From assembly GCF_003337575.1 (NCBI RefSeq), contig NZ_QPJM01000013.1, positions 62,001 through 126,000 of the forward strand: a DNA stretch of 64,000 nucleotides. Direction: 5' to 3'. Under the pieces are notes generated by a model. The model had not been told where the DNA came from and did no database searches. It saw only the letters and a program-made list of their open reading frames with translations. Of the stretch, positions 1 through 9,183 are shown piece after piece. The stretch comes from Phyllobacterium bourgognense (GTDB lineage: Bacteria; Pseudomonadota; Alphaproteobacteria; Rhizobiales; Rhizobiaceae). Position 1 is the first letter of the stretch, and every line of letters begins with the position of its first letter. Position numbers and translations under genes: made by a program.

Positions 1-1242
1 AGTCCGTTGGAGATCCAGGTTGTAGGCTTCAACTGCGCCCTCTATAAACGCGGCAAGTGCTTCGGCCTCCGATCGAATGTCCTTTTGATCAAAGCTCAGT
101 GGTCCAAAGCGCCGGAACCAGCGGGCCGAACCCTCTTCCGTGCTGCGTCCGCGCAAACCAATCAAGGTGGCGTGCGGGGCAACCTTCGAGGCAAACGGCA
201 TAAGACTGGTCTCATTGCCTCCCGATCCATGCAGGAGGATCAGCTTTTGTCCAGTGGTGGTCTCCGGGATGTAGACCCGGTGAATGAACGGAAACTCGCG
301 ATAGATGAAGCGCGCGTCTTTCGGCAAGCCAAATTGCGGCAGCATGACTTTCAGGTTTTCAGCTTCCTCAGCGAAATGCGGTGGTATGAACAGTTCGGTG
401 CCAAGCTTCTCTAGTGTTTCATCGATCAGCATGCCGGGGCCGTCGGTAGCCATTTCGAGCAGGCTGCCACCAGGCTCGCGCACGTAGATCGAATGGAAAT
501 ATTTCCGGTCATGCATTGCCGTTGCGGTCATTCCGCTTGCTACCAAGCGATCATACGTTCCCGTTACAATGGGAATGTCCGCAGCGCGAAAAGCGATATG
601 GTCTATGGTGCCTGTTCCGGGCGCCGAGCTCCAGAAGCCCGTTGCGTCGCGAACGTCGATACAATCGCCGGAGGTTGAAACCATTCTTGTGATCGTTTCG
701 GTTTTCTCGCCTGAAATGTAAGAAAAATAATCTGCAAGGAATGTGCACGTTTCCTGCGGCTTTTCGGTCAGTATTGTCGCGCCGCAGATGCGTTTGATCG
801 TATCAGATGCAGGAATGTCGCCACCGACCCAAAGATCGCCGCCCTTTACGGCATGAGTTCCCACGAGCTTCACGATCACGCCGTCGGGATCATGTAAACG
901 CAGCACCGGTTCGCCGAATTCCTGTGCTGGCCCTGAGGTAGCAATGTTGAATTGCAGGGCGCGTGTCAGCCAGAAGCCGATGCTATTAGGGGCAATAGCG
1001 AGCGAGATTTCGCTTGGCTGCCCGTAACCAACGCGGCCGGGCGAACCATCTTCCCACACGAGAAAGGTAATCAGAGAGCCAGGATTGCCTGATGCGTCCC
1101 CATAAAGGAGATGGAGTTGGGTTGCGTCTTCATAACCGCCCGTGCGCTTGACGAGGCGCAGACCGAGGAAACCGGCATAAAAATCAACGTTTGCCTGAAC
1201 CTTCCGCGTGATCAGGGTGATGTGGTGAATGCCGCCTGTCAT
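1..1242 (-). CDS. Ring-cleaving dioxygenase (two VOC domains) fused to an alpha/beta hydrolase, 3' end outside the window
   Basis: The frame is open from an ATG at 1242 to the window edge (414 residues, no stop). GGGAG lies 6 nt before the start. Residues 1-130 and about 148-270 are two vicinal-oxygen-chelate modules with the expected ligand-type residues (H7, H215, E263), as in the MhqO-type ring-cleaving dioxygenase family. From about residue 315 a second fold begins: LILLHGSGGNE at 335-345 is the oxyanion-hole strand of a phospholipase/carboxylesterase-type hydrolase, as in MhqD. In Bacillus, MhqO and MhqD are separate hydroquinone/quinone-detoxification proteins; here the two activities look fused. 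The catalytic serine would lie past the edge. Function in aromatic or quinone breakdown is inference from family. Confidence 0.85.
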   Translation of the reverse strand, partial: MTGGIHHITLITRKVQANVDFYAGFLGLRLVKRTGGYEDATQLHLLYGDASGNPGSLITFLVWEDGSPGRVGYGQPSEISLAIAPNSIGFWLTRALQFNIATSGPAQEFGEPVLRLHDPDGVIVKLVGTHAVKGGDLWVGGDIPASDTIKRICGATILTEKPQETCTFLADYFSYISGEKTETITRMVSTSGDCIDVRDATGFWSSAPGTGTIDHIAFRAADIPIVTGTYDRLVASGMTATAMHDRKYFHSIYVREPGGSLLEMATDGPGMLIDETLEKLGTELFIPPHFAEEAENLKVMLPQFGLPKDARFIYREFPFIHRVYIPETTTGQKLILLHGSGGNETSLMPFASKVAPHATLIGLRGRSTEEGSARWFRRFGPLSFDQKDIRSEAEALAAFIEGAVEAYNLDLQRT

Positions 1243-1303
1243 GAGTATCTCCCAGCCTGTCAATATTCGACTGTTACGGGGTAGAAAGCAGGGATGCAAC
1301 ACC

Positions 1304-1318
1304 TAGAGAACATCTCTA
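1304..1318. promoter_or_regulatory. Short perfect inverted repeat upstream of the dioxygenase/hydrolase gene
   Basis: TAGAGA-ACA-TCTCTA is a perfect 6-bp inverted repeat, 62-76 bp before the ATG at 1242. Its place suits an operator for a dimeric regulator, but it also adjoins the terminator of the upstream gene. No regulator gene is visible nearby. Confidence 0.3.
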
Positions 1319-1350
1319 AAAAACAACACCCACCGCGGGAGCGGTGGGTG
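1315..1350 (-). terminator. Rho-independent terminator of the DUF1127 gene
   Basis: A perfect 10-bp stem (CACCCACCGC at 1327-1336 with GCGGTGGGTG at 1341-1350) has a GGGA loop. On the minus strand it is followed by TTGTTTTTT, so it ends transcription coming from the small gene at 1439-1588. Confidence 0.85.
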
Positions 1351-1438
1351 CTACTTGTAAAGATCAGCTGGGAGGAGACTGATCTCTAGACCATCCGTGA
1401 CTTGGGAGGAGAACGTCCCGGAGGTTAATCGAATTTAC

Positions 1439-1588
1439 TCACTGAGCCGAAGCGGCCTTCCTGGCGACGAAAGAGATATCGCCGCGGGAGATACCAAGGT
1501 CGTTCAGTTCACGTGCGGACAGGCGGTTCAATTCCGTGACAGTGTCACGATAGCGGCGCCAGTTATTGTAAGAGCGGATCAGGTTCAT
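1439..1588 (-). CDS. DUF1127 micro-protein
   Basis: This 49-residue protein starts MNLIRSYNNWRRYRD and carries the DUF1127 core with L-x-x-L-x-x-x-x-L-x-D-L-G-I-S-R-x-D-I spacing. The start at 1588 follows AAGGTGAG by about 6 nt; the longer upstream reading has no ribosome site. DUF1127 proteins are abundant arginine-rich small proteins of alphaproteobacteria. Some family members bind RNA and influence small-RNA and stress regulation (CcaF1 in Rhodobacter). It is monocistronic, with its own terminator at 1315-1350 and a perfect inverted repeat upstream at 1661-1682. The exact role here is unknown. Confidence 0.85.
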   Translation of the reverse strand: MNLIRSYNNWRRYRDTVTELNRLSARELNDLGISRGDISFVARKAASAQ

Positions 1589-1660
1589 TTCACTCACCTT
1601 GTAAGTTCTTGTTTGTTTGATCATTTTTCGATCATGCTGCTCATATAGTAGACAGCCTGC

Positions 1661-1682
1661 CAAACTTGCAGTGACAAGTTTG
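1661..1682. promoter_or_regulatory. Perfect 8-bp inverted repeat upstream of the DUF1127 gene
   Basis: CAAACTTG-CAGTGA-CAAGTTTG is a perfect palindrome about 75-95 bp before the DUF1127 start. A TATATG hexamer (minus strand, 1641-1646) could be its -10 box, but no good -35 box is seen. It could be an operator, or a short terminator for the gene upstream at 1759. Confidence 0.4.
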
Positions 1683-1758
1683 CATAGCTGCTCTGCAACG
1701 AAATGAGGGGTTGACCGTGAGAGCTGATGAGAAAACGGGAAGCTTTCTCCGGTTGAAA

Positions 1759-2205
1759 TCAGGCTTGTGCTCTTGCTTTAGATTTTGGCGTTTTGGATGG
1801 TCGGCGCGGCTGGGTTGATTTGTCTGTCTTCCGTTCCGCCAACAACTTGTCGGCCTTTTTTGCCGCCGCTTCGCATCGCTCGCGAAATTGTTCCACTTCT
1901 TCTTCCGGCAGGTGCTCGATACCAATAAAGGCATTCCTGGCTTTGCCAACACGAACCAGCTCATCGAGTTTCGCCTGGATGGCTACGCTATCGCGATTTT
2001 GCGTGTTCTGGATGAGAAAGACCATCAGGAAGGTGATGATGGTTGTGCCGGTATTGATGATCAGCTGCCATGTGTCGGAAAAGCCGAAAATAGGACCTGT
2101 GACGGCCCAAGTAATTACGATCAGACAACACAAAACGAAGGTTAGAGGTTTGCCAGCTGCGAGCGCAACGTGATTGGCGATCTGCGTAAACAATTTGCCA
2201 AACAT
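1759..2205 (-). CDS. Low-affinity iron permease family protein
   Basis: The 148-residue protein has two predicted membrane helices (about 16-40 and 45-65) in the arrangement of the low-affinity iron permease family: the loop between them contains the GPxFGFSDTWQLIINTGTT signature. The second half is soluble and charged (IQNTQNRDSVAIQAKLDEL, about 65-84) and ends in a Lys/Arg/Pro-rich tail. Iron or other metal transport has been proposed for the family but is poorly tested in bacteria. The next gene downstream is the DUF1127 protein, about 170 bp away. Family assignment is secure from sequence; substrate is not. Confidence 0.8.
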   Translation of the reverse strand: MFGKLFTQIANHVALAAGKPLTFVLCCLIVITWAVTGPIFGFSDTWQLIINTGTTIITFLMVFLIQNTQNRDSVAIQAKLDELVRVGKARNAFIGIEHLPEEEVEQFRERCEAAAKKADKLLAERKTDKSTQPRRPSKTPKSKARAQA

Positions 2206-2307
2206 GATGTCCTCCTCCCGACAAGCAGCGAGGAGATAACTTGATGCGGCGTGAAATGTTCCACGGAAACTATCAAGAGCTATCGGATCGAGAAGACTGT
2301 CCAGAAA

Positions 2308-2384
2308 TGGCGCGCCCGAAAGGATTCGAACCTCTGACCCCCAGATTCGTAGTCTGGTGCTCTATCCAGCTGAGCTACGGGCGC
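2308..2384 (-). tRNA. tRNA-Arg (anticodon ACG), CCA encoded
   Basis: The 77-nt cloverleaf has a 7-bp acceptor stem GCGCCCG/CGGGCGC, discriminator G and genomic CCA. The D arm contains AGCTGGAT and the T loop GTTCGAATC. The anticodon loop is CTACGAA, giving ACG (A34 is expected to be edited to inosine). It lies between accA and the iron permease gene. Confidence 0.97.
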
Positions 2385-2511
2385 GTGCCACAAATGCGCG
2401 TTAGTCTGCGCAGCGCGGTTGGTAATCGGTTGAGCTATGAATTGCAAGCTGCTTCGCTCAAAAAACCTCAACTATTTTCATATGGATTGTCGGCTGCGGT
2501 TCCTTTGGAGG

Positions 2512-3465
2512 CTAAAGACTACGGCCGATGGCCAGATATTTATCGCGCCGGTCCTGTCGCAACATGTCACGATCCATATTGCCCATGGATTTGAGAGCGA
2601 CGTTGATAATGTTGCCCGTTGCTTCGATCGCTGCATCCTTGCCGCGGTGCGCGCCGCCCATTGGTTCGGGAATGATGCCATCTATGATCTTCAACTCGTA
2701 AAGATCCTGCGCGGTGATACGCATCGAAGTTGCGGCATCTTTGGCCCGGGTGGAATCATGCCAGAGAATGGACGCTGCACCCTCCGGTGAAATCACCGAG
2801 TAGATCGAATGTTCGAGCATGTAGACACGGTTGGCCGTGGCAATCGCGATGGCTCCGCCGGACCCGCCTTCTCCGATGATAACCGAGACGATCGGCACTT
2901 TCAGATTGAGACAAGCGGCAGTCGAACGGGCGATGGCCTCTGCTTGTCCGCGCTCTTCCGCCGCGATCCCCGGAAAGGCGCCCGCTGTATCAACCAGCGT
3001 AATCACCGGCAAGTTGAAACGGTCAGCAAGATCCATGATGCGCACGGCCTTGCGGTAGCCTTCGGGCATGGCCATGCCGAAATTGTGTTTGAGGCGTGTC
3101 TTGGTGTCGTTGCCCTTTTCCTGTCCGATAACGGCGACGGCTTGCCCATTGAAGCGTGCGAGACCGGCTTGGACAGCATCATCGTCCGCATAGTTGCGGT
3201 CACCTGCAAGTGGCGTGAAATCGGTGAAGAGCTTTGAGATATAATCCACACAGTGAGGGCGATCCGGATGACGCGCAATCTGCGCCTTCTGCCAGGGGGT
3301 GAGCTTGCGGTAAAGATCGCGCAATGCCTCGGCGGACCTTTTCTCCAACCGGATGATCTCTTCGTTGGTGTCGAGAGCATCGCCTTCCTCGGCAAGCTTT
3401 TTTAACTCGAGAATCTTGCCGTCGAGATCAGCAACCGGCTTTTCAAAGTCAAGGTAGTTGTACAT
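2512..3465 (-). CDS. accA: Acetyl-CoA carboxylase carboxyltransferase subunit alpha
   Basis: Cytosolic alpha subunit of the carboxyltransferase half of acetyl-CoA carboxylase, which moves the carboxyl group from biotin to acetyl-CoA to make malonyl-CoA for fatty-acid synthesis. From [15 protein letters not shown] the length is 317 residues, the usual size, so I prefer the ATG at 3465 to an in-frame ATG at 3531; neither has a strong ribosome site. The crotonase-type core shows the [12 protein letters not shown] oxyanion motif and the [17 protein letters not shown] block typical of AccA. It stands alone here (accBC and accD lie elsewhere), upstream of tRNA-Arg on the same strand. Confidence 0.96.
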   Translation of the reverse strand: MYNYLDFEKPVADLDGKILELKKLAEEGDALDTNEEIIRLEKRSAEALRDLYRKLTPWQKAQIARHPDRPHCVDYISKLFTDFTPLAGDRNYADDDAVQAGLARFNGQAVAVIGQEKGNDTKTRLKHNFGMAMPEGYRKAVRIMDLADRFNLPVITLVDTAGAFPGIAAEERGQAEAIARSTAACLNLKVPIVSVIIGEGGSGGAIAIATANRVYMLEHSIYSVISPEGAASILWHDSTRAKDAATSMRITAQDLYELKIIDGIIPEPMGGAHRGKDAAIEATGNIINVALKSMGNMDRDMLRQDRRDKYLAIGRSL

Positions 3466-3605
3466 GGACGAGGGGTCTGCCTGCAAAACGGTGGATTTTT
3501 CACGACCTAACTGGCTGTTGCCGAGGCGCATGTCAAGGAAGCTAGGCTGAGATCATGCGCTGGCGGCGCACGTTATAGGGGAAATTGCGGCAAAGGAATG
3601 GTGGT

Positions 3606-4106
3606 TTATTTGGCGGGACTCTTGCGTTTCGCCGGCTTGGCGGAGTTTGAGCGCCTCGCGCGTTTTGGGAGCTTGGTGCGCTGCCAGCCGATCCATCTGC
3701 CTTCACCTGCGTAGTTGTGAAAGCCGCCAGCTGCTGCGATCAGCCCCCGTCGCACTTCCTTTAAATCCAGCCCCGGCATATTTCGCAGGAGAACTGGTGG
3801 TAGGTGATCGATGTCGAGCCAAGTCTGGTCGAAATAGATCTGTTCTGGACCGCTTTCGCCGGTTACAGCAAAGAACCAGCGGCCTTCCATGACATCGCCG
3901 AACCAGGGATCAGGAAACATCGAAGGCGAGAAGTCAAATCCAAACGCGGTTACTTCATCCCAGCGCCAGCTCTGCCGCCAATTCATCGTACGGGTCAAAT
4001 GGCTGGAGCGGCTAAATCCCATTTCGTCAAAGTGGATCACTTCGCTGTCGGGTTCGACAGACGATTGCTCTGGCCCGTAAAACAATCTCCTTAACAGCCG
4101 CCACAT
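3606..4106 (-). CDS. Conserved hypothetical protein downstream of xerD
   Basis: I do not recognise this 166-residue protein. It starts MWRLLRRLFYGPE after a GGCGGAACTGCC stretch; a longer reading would overlap xerD. It is rich in Trp and Phe (MNWRQSWRWDEVTAFGFDFS; WFGDVMEGRWFF) and has a Lys/Arg tail (last 20 residues), with no signal peptide or membrane helix. It follows xerD by 46 bp on the same strand and is probably co-transcribed with it. Same-strand linkage, codon use and composition like its neighbours support a real gene. Confidence 0.7.
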   Translation of the reverse strand: MWRLLRRLFYGPEQSSVEPDSEVIHFDEMGFSRSSHLTRTMNWRQSWRWDEVTAFGFDFSPSMFPDPWFGDVMEGRWFFAVTGESGPEQIYFDQTWLDIDHLPPVLLRNMPGLDLKEVRRGLIAAAGGFHNYAGEGRWIGWQRTKLPKRARRSNSAKPAKRKSPAK

Positions 4107-4152
4107 GGCAGTTCCGCCAGTTTGCTGGCCCGCTCCATCGATGGGCCAGCAG

Positions 4153-5079
4153 CTAGTCTGCCAGAGGGTGATGCTCCGTGACAAGCTGATGCAGCCGCTC
4201 TTCCATCACATGTGTGTAAATTTGGGTCGTCGAAATATCCGAATGGCCGAGCAATTGTTGCACAGCGCGCAGGTCCGCCCCGTTTTGCAAGAGATGGCTG
4301 GCAAAGGCATGACGCAAAACATGGGGCGATATCGCCGATGTTTTGAGGCCCGCTCGCGCAGCAAGCCCTTTCAGTTCCCGTGCGAACACCTGTCGTGCCA
4401 GAAAGCCGCTTTCGGATATGGCCGGGAACAGCCAGATACTGGTGGAGAGATTGGGCAATGCGTCGCGCACGGCCAAATACTTTGCCATCGCATCGCGCGC
4501 CTTGCCAGATAAGGGGACGACACGATCTTTCGAACCTTTGCCGCGAACCATGAGGAAGCGATTGTCGGAGCGTGCGACCGCTACCGGAAGGCCAACAAGT
4601 TCGGAAACTCGCAGGCCTGTCGCATAAAGAATTTCGAGCAACGCATGCAGTCGCAGCGCCTGGAGATGAACGGCGCCAGATGATTTTGCATCAAGGGTTT
4701 CTTCCTCAGCGCGGGAAAGCAGTTTTTCCACATCCGACTCGCTAAGGATTTTTGGCAGGGAGCGGTCCTTTTTCGGCGTGTCCAGCGTGCTGGTCGGATC
4801 GTCGGTGCGAATATTCTCCATGTAAAGAAAGCGAAAGAACTGGCGCAGGGCCGAAAGCCGCCGCGCTTGAGACGTGGCTGCGTAACCCCGTCCGGCGATG
4901 TCGTCGAGATAAGACCGTATTGTTCCGGGCTCCGCAAAGGTCAATTGGATACCTGTTGCAACGCTGAACCCTGCAGCATCTTCCAGATCCCGGCGATACG
5001 AATCCAATGTGTTTTGTGCGGCGCCACGTTCGGCGCTCATCATTTCAATGAAGGTCTCTATGGCTGCTGCTGCTCGCAT
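4153..5079 (-). CDS. xerD: Tyrosine recombinase XerD
   Basis: Site-specific recombinase that, with XerC, resolves chromosome dimers at dif during division. The 308 residues contain an N-terminal SAM-like core-binding domain (about 5-95) and the catalytic domain with the complete set: R157 (GLRVSEL), K181 (GKGSKDR), H253 and R256 (HVLRHAFA), H279 (LLGHSDI) and nucleophile Y288 (QIYTHV). Length and vertical gene context (next to aroK) mark it as the housekeeping XerD rather than a phage integrase. It starts 4 bp after the stop of the 53-residue protein at 5084-5245 and is probably translated from the same transcript. Confidence 0.95.
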   Translation of the reverse strand: MRAAAAIETFIEMMSAERGAAQNTLDSYRRDLEDAAGFSVATGIQLTFAEPGTIRSYLDDIAGRGYAATSQARRLSALRQFFRFLYMENIRTDDPTSTLDTPKKDRSLPKILSESDVEKLLSRAEEETLDAKSSGAVHLQALRLHALLEILYATGLRVSELVGLPVAVARSDNRFLMVRGKGSKDRVVPLSGKARDAMAKYLAVRDALPNLSTSIWLFPAISESGFLARQVFARELKGLAARAGLKTSAISPHVLRHAFASHLLQNGADLRAVQQLLGHSDISTTQIYTHVMEERLHQLVTEHHPLAD

Positions 5080-5083
5080 CGGT

Positions 5084-5245
5084 TTATTTCGGGGTATCAG
5101 GTTTCGGATTGAGTTTTTCAGAGGGAATACGAATGGTCATTTCCGTCTGCGTCGGATGCACGAAAGTCACCAATCCAACCATGCCGGCATAGACGAGCCC
5201 CGCGAGAATCGCGAGAACGATGATCAATCGTGTAAGCGTCGGCAT
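5084..5245 (-). CDS. Small membrane protein between aroK and xerD
   Basis: This 53-residue gene starts with ATG at 5245 and ends in TAA 4 bp before xerD. The sequence [20 protein letters not shown] begins a single hydrophobic helix (about 7-30), followed by a short exposed tail with [16 protein letters not shown]. This is the pattern of a one-pass inner-membrane micro-protein. Its tight coupling to xerD, divergent to aroK, argues that it is expressed. I know no function for it; similar tiny ORFs at this place in related genomes are usually left as hypothetical. Confidence 0.7.
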   Translation of the reverse strand: MPTLTRLIIVLAILAGLVYAGMVGLVTFVHPTQTEMTIRIPSEKLNPKPDTPK

Positions 5246-5387
5246 TTTCTGTTTGAATCGCCTTTGTCGGATCGGCTGCTTGGTTCCATAATCCTGCAGC
5301 TCAAACCCTTATGATTTGATGAAGCTTGAGTCTTCTAACGCCATAGTTTGCTTGACGACAGCACGGTTTTCCTGTCGAAACGCAATT

Positions 5388-6011
5388 ATGAATATGACTG
5401 AAGACATAGTTGGGGCAGCCGAGATCGCGGAGCTTGCTAAATCCATCAGAGAGCGCCTCGGACACAGGTCCATCGTGCTTATCGGACTGATGGGCGCGGG
5501 CAAATCCACAGTCGGCAAAAAACTGGCGGCACTGGTCGATCTGCCATTCTTCGATGCAGACAACGAGATCGAAAAGGTCTCGACCATGACTATTCCAGAA
5601 CTTTTCGAAGCCTATGGAGAAGCCGAATTTCGGGACCTCGAGCGGCGTGTTATTGCGCGCATGCTTGAAAATGGACCGATCGTGCTGGCGACCGGTGGCG
5701 GTGCTTATATGAATGAACTTACGCGAAAAGCTATTGCTTCGGAGGGTATTTCACTCTGGTTGAAAGCCGAACTTGATGTGCTGATGGCGCGTGTTGCGCG
5801 CAAACAGAACCGGCCGCTTTTGAAAAACGGTAATCCCCGATGTGTGATGGAACGGCTTATGACCGAGCGCCATCCGATTTATTCGCTCGCAGATCTGGTG
5901 GTGAACTCCCGCGAGGAAAAGAAGGAAATCATTGCCTTCGAAGCAATGCAGGCAATTGCTGGCCATCTTGATGGTATTGCATCCCGCAGCAATGAGGAAT
6001 CCGGTAAATGA
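5388..6011 (+). CDS. aroK: Shikimate kinase
   Basis: Phosphorylates shikimate at the 3-hydroxyl with ATP, fifth step of the chorismate pathway, in the cytosol. From the ATG at 5388 it has 207 residues: P-loop GLMGAGKST (33-41), the DADNEIE shikimate-binding segment, R-D-L-E-R and ATGGGAY (substrate/Walker-B region) and the lid arginines in RKQNRPLL. An upstream in-frame ATG at 5316 would add 24 residues with no homology expected. The stop overlaps the aroB start by 4 bp (ATGA), so kinase and synthase are translationally coupled. Confidence 0.94.
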   Translation: MNMTEDIVGAAEIAELAKSIRERLGHRSIVLIGLMGAGKSTVGKKLAALVDLPFFDADNEIEKVSTMTIPELFEAYGEAEFRDLERRVIARMLENGPIVLATGGGAYMNELTRKAIASEGISLWLKAELDVLMARVARKQNRPLLKNGNPRCVMERLMTERHPIYSLADLVVNSREEKKEIIAFEAMQAIAGHLDGIASRSNEESGK

Positions 6012-7132
6012 CCGACGCGATTGCGATTACCACCGTACCGGTCAATCTCGGGGATCGTTCCTATGATATTCTCATCGGAGCTGGATTGATCGATCAGGCC
6101 GGATACGAGATTGCAAAGCGGGCAAAATCGGTGCGTGTTGCCATTGTAAGCGACGAGACCGTCGCGGGCCTGCATCTCGATCGGCTCACGCGCAGCCTGA
6201 CGGCTGCCAGGATAGATTCTACGCCGATCTTGGTTGCACCCGGGGAGAGATCCAAAGGTTTTACAACACTCGAAACCGTAACCAATGCAATCCTTTCCGC
6301 GCGTCTTGAACGCGGCGATATCGTGATTGCTTTTGGTGGCGGTGTCATTGGCGACCTTGCCGGTTTTGCGGCCGGCATTGCCCGCCGCGGCATGGGATTC
6401 ATCCAGATGCCCACATCGTTGCTGGCGCAAGTGGATTCGTCCGTCGGCGGCAAGACGGGTATCAACACAGCGCACGGCAAGAACCTTGTTGGCGTTTTCT
6501 ATCAGCCACAACTCGTTCTGGCCGATACGGATGTGCTGGACACATTAACGCCGCGCGAGTTCCGTGCTGGCTACGCTGAAGTAGCAAAATATGGGTTGAT
6601 CGACCGGCCAGATTTTTTTGCCTGGCTGGAAAAGAATTGGCGCGGGATTTTCGACGGCGGACCAGAACGGACTGAAGCCATTGCCGTTTCATGCCAATCC
6701 AAAGCCGATGTAGTCGCCAGAGATGAACGCGAAACGGGTGATCGTGCCCTACTCAATCTTGGCCATACGTTTGGCCATGCATTGGAAACGGCGACGCACT
6801 ACGATTCCGGGCGGTTAGTGCACGGCGAAGGCGTCGCCATCGGGATGGTGCTCGCGCACCAGTTTTCGGCAAAAATGAATCTGGCGAGTCCGGACGATGC
6901 GGCTCGCGTCGAAGCGCATCTGCGCCAAGTGGGGCTCCCGGTTTCCATGGGCGATATCCCCGGCCAACTACCTTCCGCGGGAAAACTGATGGACTATATT
7001 GCGCAAGATAAAAAAGTAGCGCGCGGAGCGCTCACATTCATTTTGACTCGCGGCATTGGCCAATCATTTGTCGCAAAAGATGTGCCTCCATCTGCCGTGC
7101 TAAGCTTTTTGCAGGAGAAACACCCGATATGA
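6008..7132 (+). CDS. aroB: 3-dehydroquinate synthase
   Basis: Converts DAHP to 3-dehydroquinate using NAD+ and a divalent metal, second step of the shikimate pathway. The 374 residues show the NAD-binding [11 protein letters not shown] block, the [14 protein letters not shown] active-site segment, and metal ligands in the HTFGHALE and HGEGVAIG motifs. It overlaps aroK upstream and the CNNM gene downstream (7129) by 4 bp each, so all three form one operon, an arrangement common in Hyphomicrobiales. Confidence 0.97.
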   Translation: MTDAIAITTVPVNLGDRSYDILIGAGLIDQAGYEIAKRAKSVRVAIVSDETVAGLHLDRLTRSLTAARIDSTPILVAPGERSKGFTTLETVTNAILSARLERGDIVIAFGGGVIGDLAGFAAGIARRGMGFIQMPTSLLAQVDSSVGGKTGINTAHGKNLVGVFYQPQLVLADTDVLDTLTPREFRAGYAEVAKYGLIDRPDFFAWLEKNWRGIFDGGPERTEAIAVSCQSKADVVARDERETGDRALLNLGHTFGHALETATHYDSGRLVHGEGVAIGMVLAHQFSAKMNLASPDDAARVEAHLRQVGLPVSMGDIPGQLPSAGKLMDYIAQDKKVARGALTFILTRGIGQSFVAKDVPPSAVLSFLQEKHPI

Positions 7133-8412
7133 CACTGGAAATCTGGGTCTTTTGCGGAATCATATTCCTTTTGATCCTGATGTCTGCCTTGTTTTCAGGA
7201 TCTGAGACTGCTCTGACCGCAGTTTCTCGTGCACGTATGCATCGCTTGTCGAACCGCGGCGACGAACGCGCGGCCGTGGTGGAGAATCTGATAGTAAAGC
7301 GGGACCGGCTCATTGGTGTCATGCTCATCGGCAACAACCTCATCAATATTCTAGCGTCTTCGTTGACGACTAGTATGCTGCTGACATTGTTTGGCCAAGC
7401 TGGCGTTGCTTACGCGACAGCGATAATGACAGTGCTACTTGTCATTTTCGCGGAGGTTTTGCCCAAATCCTGGGCGATTTCGAGTCCCGATCGAAATTCG
7501 CTCGCTCTTGTCCGGTTTGCCCAGATAGTCGTCTTTCTGTTCGGCCCCCTTTCTGATCTCGTCAATTGGATTGTTCGCCAGATTCTTGCGGTGTTCGGCA
7601 TTAACCTTGCGGCAGGCACTTCAATGTTGTCAGCCCAGGAAGAACTGCGCGGCACTGTCGATCTATTGCACAAGGAAGGCTCTGTCGTTAAAGGTGACCG
7701 GGACCAGATCGGCGGACTTCTCGACCTGCGTGAACTCGAAGTCTATGACGTTATGATCCATCGGACCGACATGGATTCGGTCAACGCAGACGATCCTATC
7801 GAGACCATCATTACGGAAATTCTGGCGAGCCATCATACCCGCATTCCAGTCTGGAAGGGCGCGAATGATAACATTGTCGGCGTTGTTCATGCCAAGGATC
7901 TGGTGCGGGCGATCCGTGACGCAAATCGGGACTTTTCCAAGATCAACATCATGAAGGTGGCAACGAAGCCGTGGTTCGTTCCGGACACGACAAGCCTTCA
8001 GGATCAGCTTAATGCATTTCTGAGACGCAAAGCGCATATTGCCATCGTGGTCGATGAATATGGCGATGTGCAAGGATTGATCACTCTTGAAGACATTCTC
8101 GAAGAGATCGTGGGCGATATCGCCGATGAACATGACATTGATGTGCAGGGTTGCCGTCCTCAACCGGACGGTTCAGTGCTGGTTGATGGCTCTGTCCCAA
8201 TACGTGACCTTAACCGGGCCTTGGACTGGCACTTGCCGGACGCAGAAGCGACGACCATTGCCGGTCTCGTGATCCATGAAACACAGAGCATTCCGAAGGA
8301 AAAACAAGCCTTCACCTTCCATGGCAAGCGTTTCACAATTTTGAAGCGTGAGAAGAACCGTATTACACGGCTGCGTATTCGCCCCATCGAGGATGATGAC
8401 AGGCAAAGTTAA
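7129..8412 (+). CDS. CNNM/CorC-type membrane protein (DUF21, CBS pair, CorC_HlyC)
   Basis: The 427-residue protein has an N-terminal DUF21 membrane domain with about four helices (1-190; [15 protein letters not shown] is the conserved first-helix motif), a tandem CBS pair (about 205-330, with ARIPVWKG-like and [16 protein letters not shown] segments) and a C-terminal CorC_HlyC domain (about 340-420). The family is linked to Mg2+/Co2+ efflux or Mg2+ homeostasis; the old name hemolysin is misleading. It is the third gene of the aroK-aroB operon. Transport direction and substrate are inferred from family only. Confidence 0.9.
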   Translation: MTLEIWVFCGIIFLLILMSALFSGSETALTAVSRARMHRLSNRGDERAAVVENLIVKRDRLIGVMLIGNNLINILASSLTTSMLLTLFGQAGVAYATAIMTVLLVIFAEVLPKSWAISSPDRNSLALVRFAQIVVFLFGPLSDLVNWIVRQILAVFGINLAAGTSMLSAQEELRGTVDLLHKEGSVVKGDRDQIGGLLDLRELEVYDVMIHRTDMDSVNADDPIETIITEILASHHTRIPVWKGANDNIVGVVHAKDLVRAIRDANRDFSKINIMKVATKPWFVPDTTSLQDQLNAFLRRKAHIAIVVDEYGDVQGLITLEDILEEIVGDIADEHDIDVQGCRPQPDGSVLVDGSVPIRDLNRALDWHLPDAEATTIAGLVIHETQSIPKEKQAFTFHGKRFTILKREKNRITRLRIRPIEDDDRQS

Positions 8413-8447
8413 ACTAGTGCCATTTAGCCTTCATCACGGCAACCAAA

Positions 8448-8843
8448 TCAGCTGGGTGCGCGCACGCTGAGCGCTCCTAGTCGCTTGGCCGTTTTTCGCA
8501 AAGAGGCATCGAAGCTGATCATAGTCTCACATGTGAGGCTTGCTGACGCTAGATGAAACGCATCCGCATAGTCCATGCCTGACTCCGACAAACCCAGAGC
8601 CTGAGCAGCCATGGCGGGGTTTTCGAGTGAAACATTTGCAAGTCCGGCAAATTTACGCAGGGCTTGGATAATCGTTAGGGTGTCAAAGCCATATGCGCCT
8701 TTCAAAACCCACCCGGTTTCGAGAAGAACTGTCGTGGAGATCCATACTTTCTCATGTTCGATCAGTTTGCGGGACGCGACTGATTGTTGGGGGTGATCTC
8801 CGGTCAGAAACCGGACCATAACGTTGGTGTCAACTGCCAGCAT
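8448..8843 (-). CDS. vapC: PIN-domain toxin of a VapBC module
   Basis: This 131-residue PIN-fold ribonuclease has the four expected acidic positions: D5 (AVDTN), E42 (LLETGWV), D91/D94 (GMDYADAFHLA) and D112 (SFDASL). VapC toxins cleave tRNA or rRNA; the target here cannot be read from sequence. The ATG at 8843 overlaps the end of the antitoxin gene by 14 bp, the usual translational coupling. It is convergent with the CNNM gene, 35 bp away, so the module was probably inserted into the gap between aroK-aroB-CNNM and bolA. Confidence 0.9.
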   Translation of the reverse strand: MLAVDTNVMVRFLTGDHPQQSVASRKLIEHEKVWISTTVLLETGWVLKGAYGFDTLTIIQALRKFAGLANVSLENPAMAAQALGLSESGMDYADAFHLASASLTCETMISFDASLRKTAKRLGALSVRAPS

Positions 8844-9105
8844 GTCTGAGCCTGGCCTGGGCGGCTATGGCTGCATCCATTTCTTCCAGGGTTTTTGGCT
8901 CATCAGTGTACTTCAGCATGCCAAATACATCACTGATCATAGAGCTCTCGAAGAGCGGTTGTTCCTTTAAGAGTACCCCTTCGTCAGTTTCCTCAACAAT
9001 CAGGCGGGTGCCAGGGTCCCAATGATGTTGCTTGCGAATAGTCGCGGGTAGAACAATTTGACCCTTTGTAGAAACGACGGTTGTAAGCTTCACCGTTTTA
9101 GGCAT
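8830..9105 (-). CDS. vapB: SpoVT-AbrB type antitoxin of a VapBC module
   Basis: The 91-residue protein has an N-terminal swapped-hairpin DNA-binding domain (STKGQIVLPATIRK at 12-25) and a C-terminal segment expected to wrap and inhibit the PIN toxin. Antitoxins of this kind autorepress their operon. The start at 9105 is the only good ATG before the AbrB motif. It overlaps vapC by 14 bp. No clear operator palindrome was seen upstream. Confidence 0.88.
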   Translation of the reverse strand: MPKTVKLTTVVSTKGQIVLPATIRKQHHWDPGTRLIVEETDEGVLLKEQPLFESSMISDVFGMLKYTDEPKTLEEMDAAIAAQARLRHAGS

Positions 9106-9183
9106 CGAGACACTCCAAAGTAAGACGTATGTAAGATAGGCTCGTTTCTATAATTTGCAAGGCATTTTGCAGGTCACAAGGTT

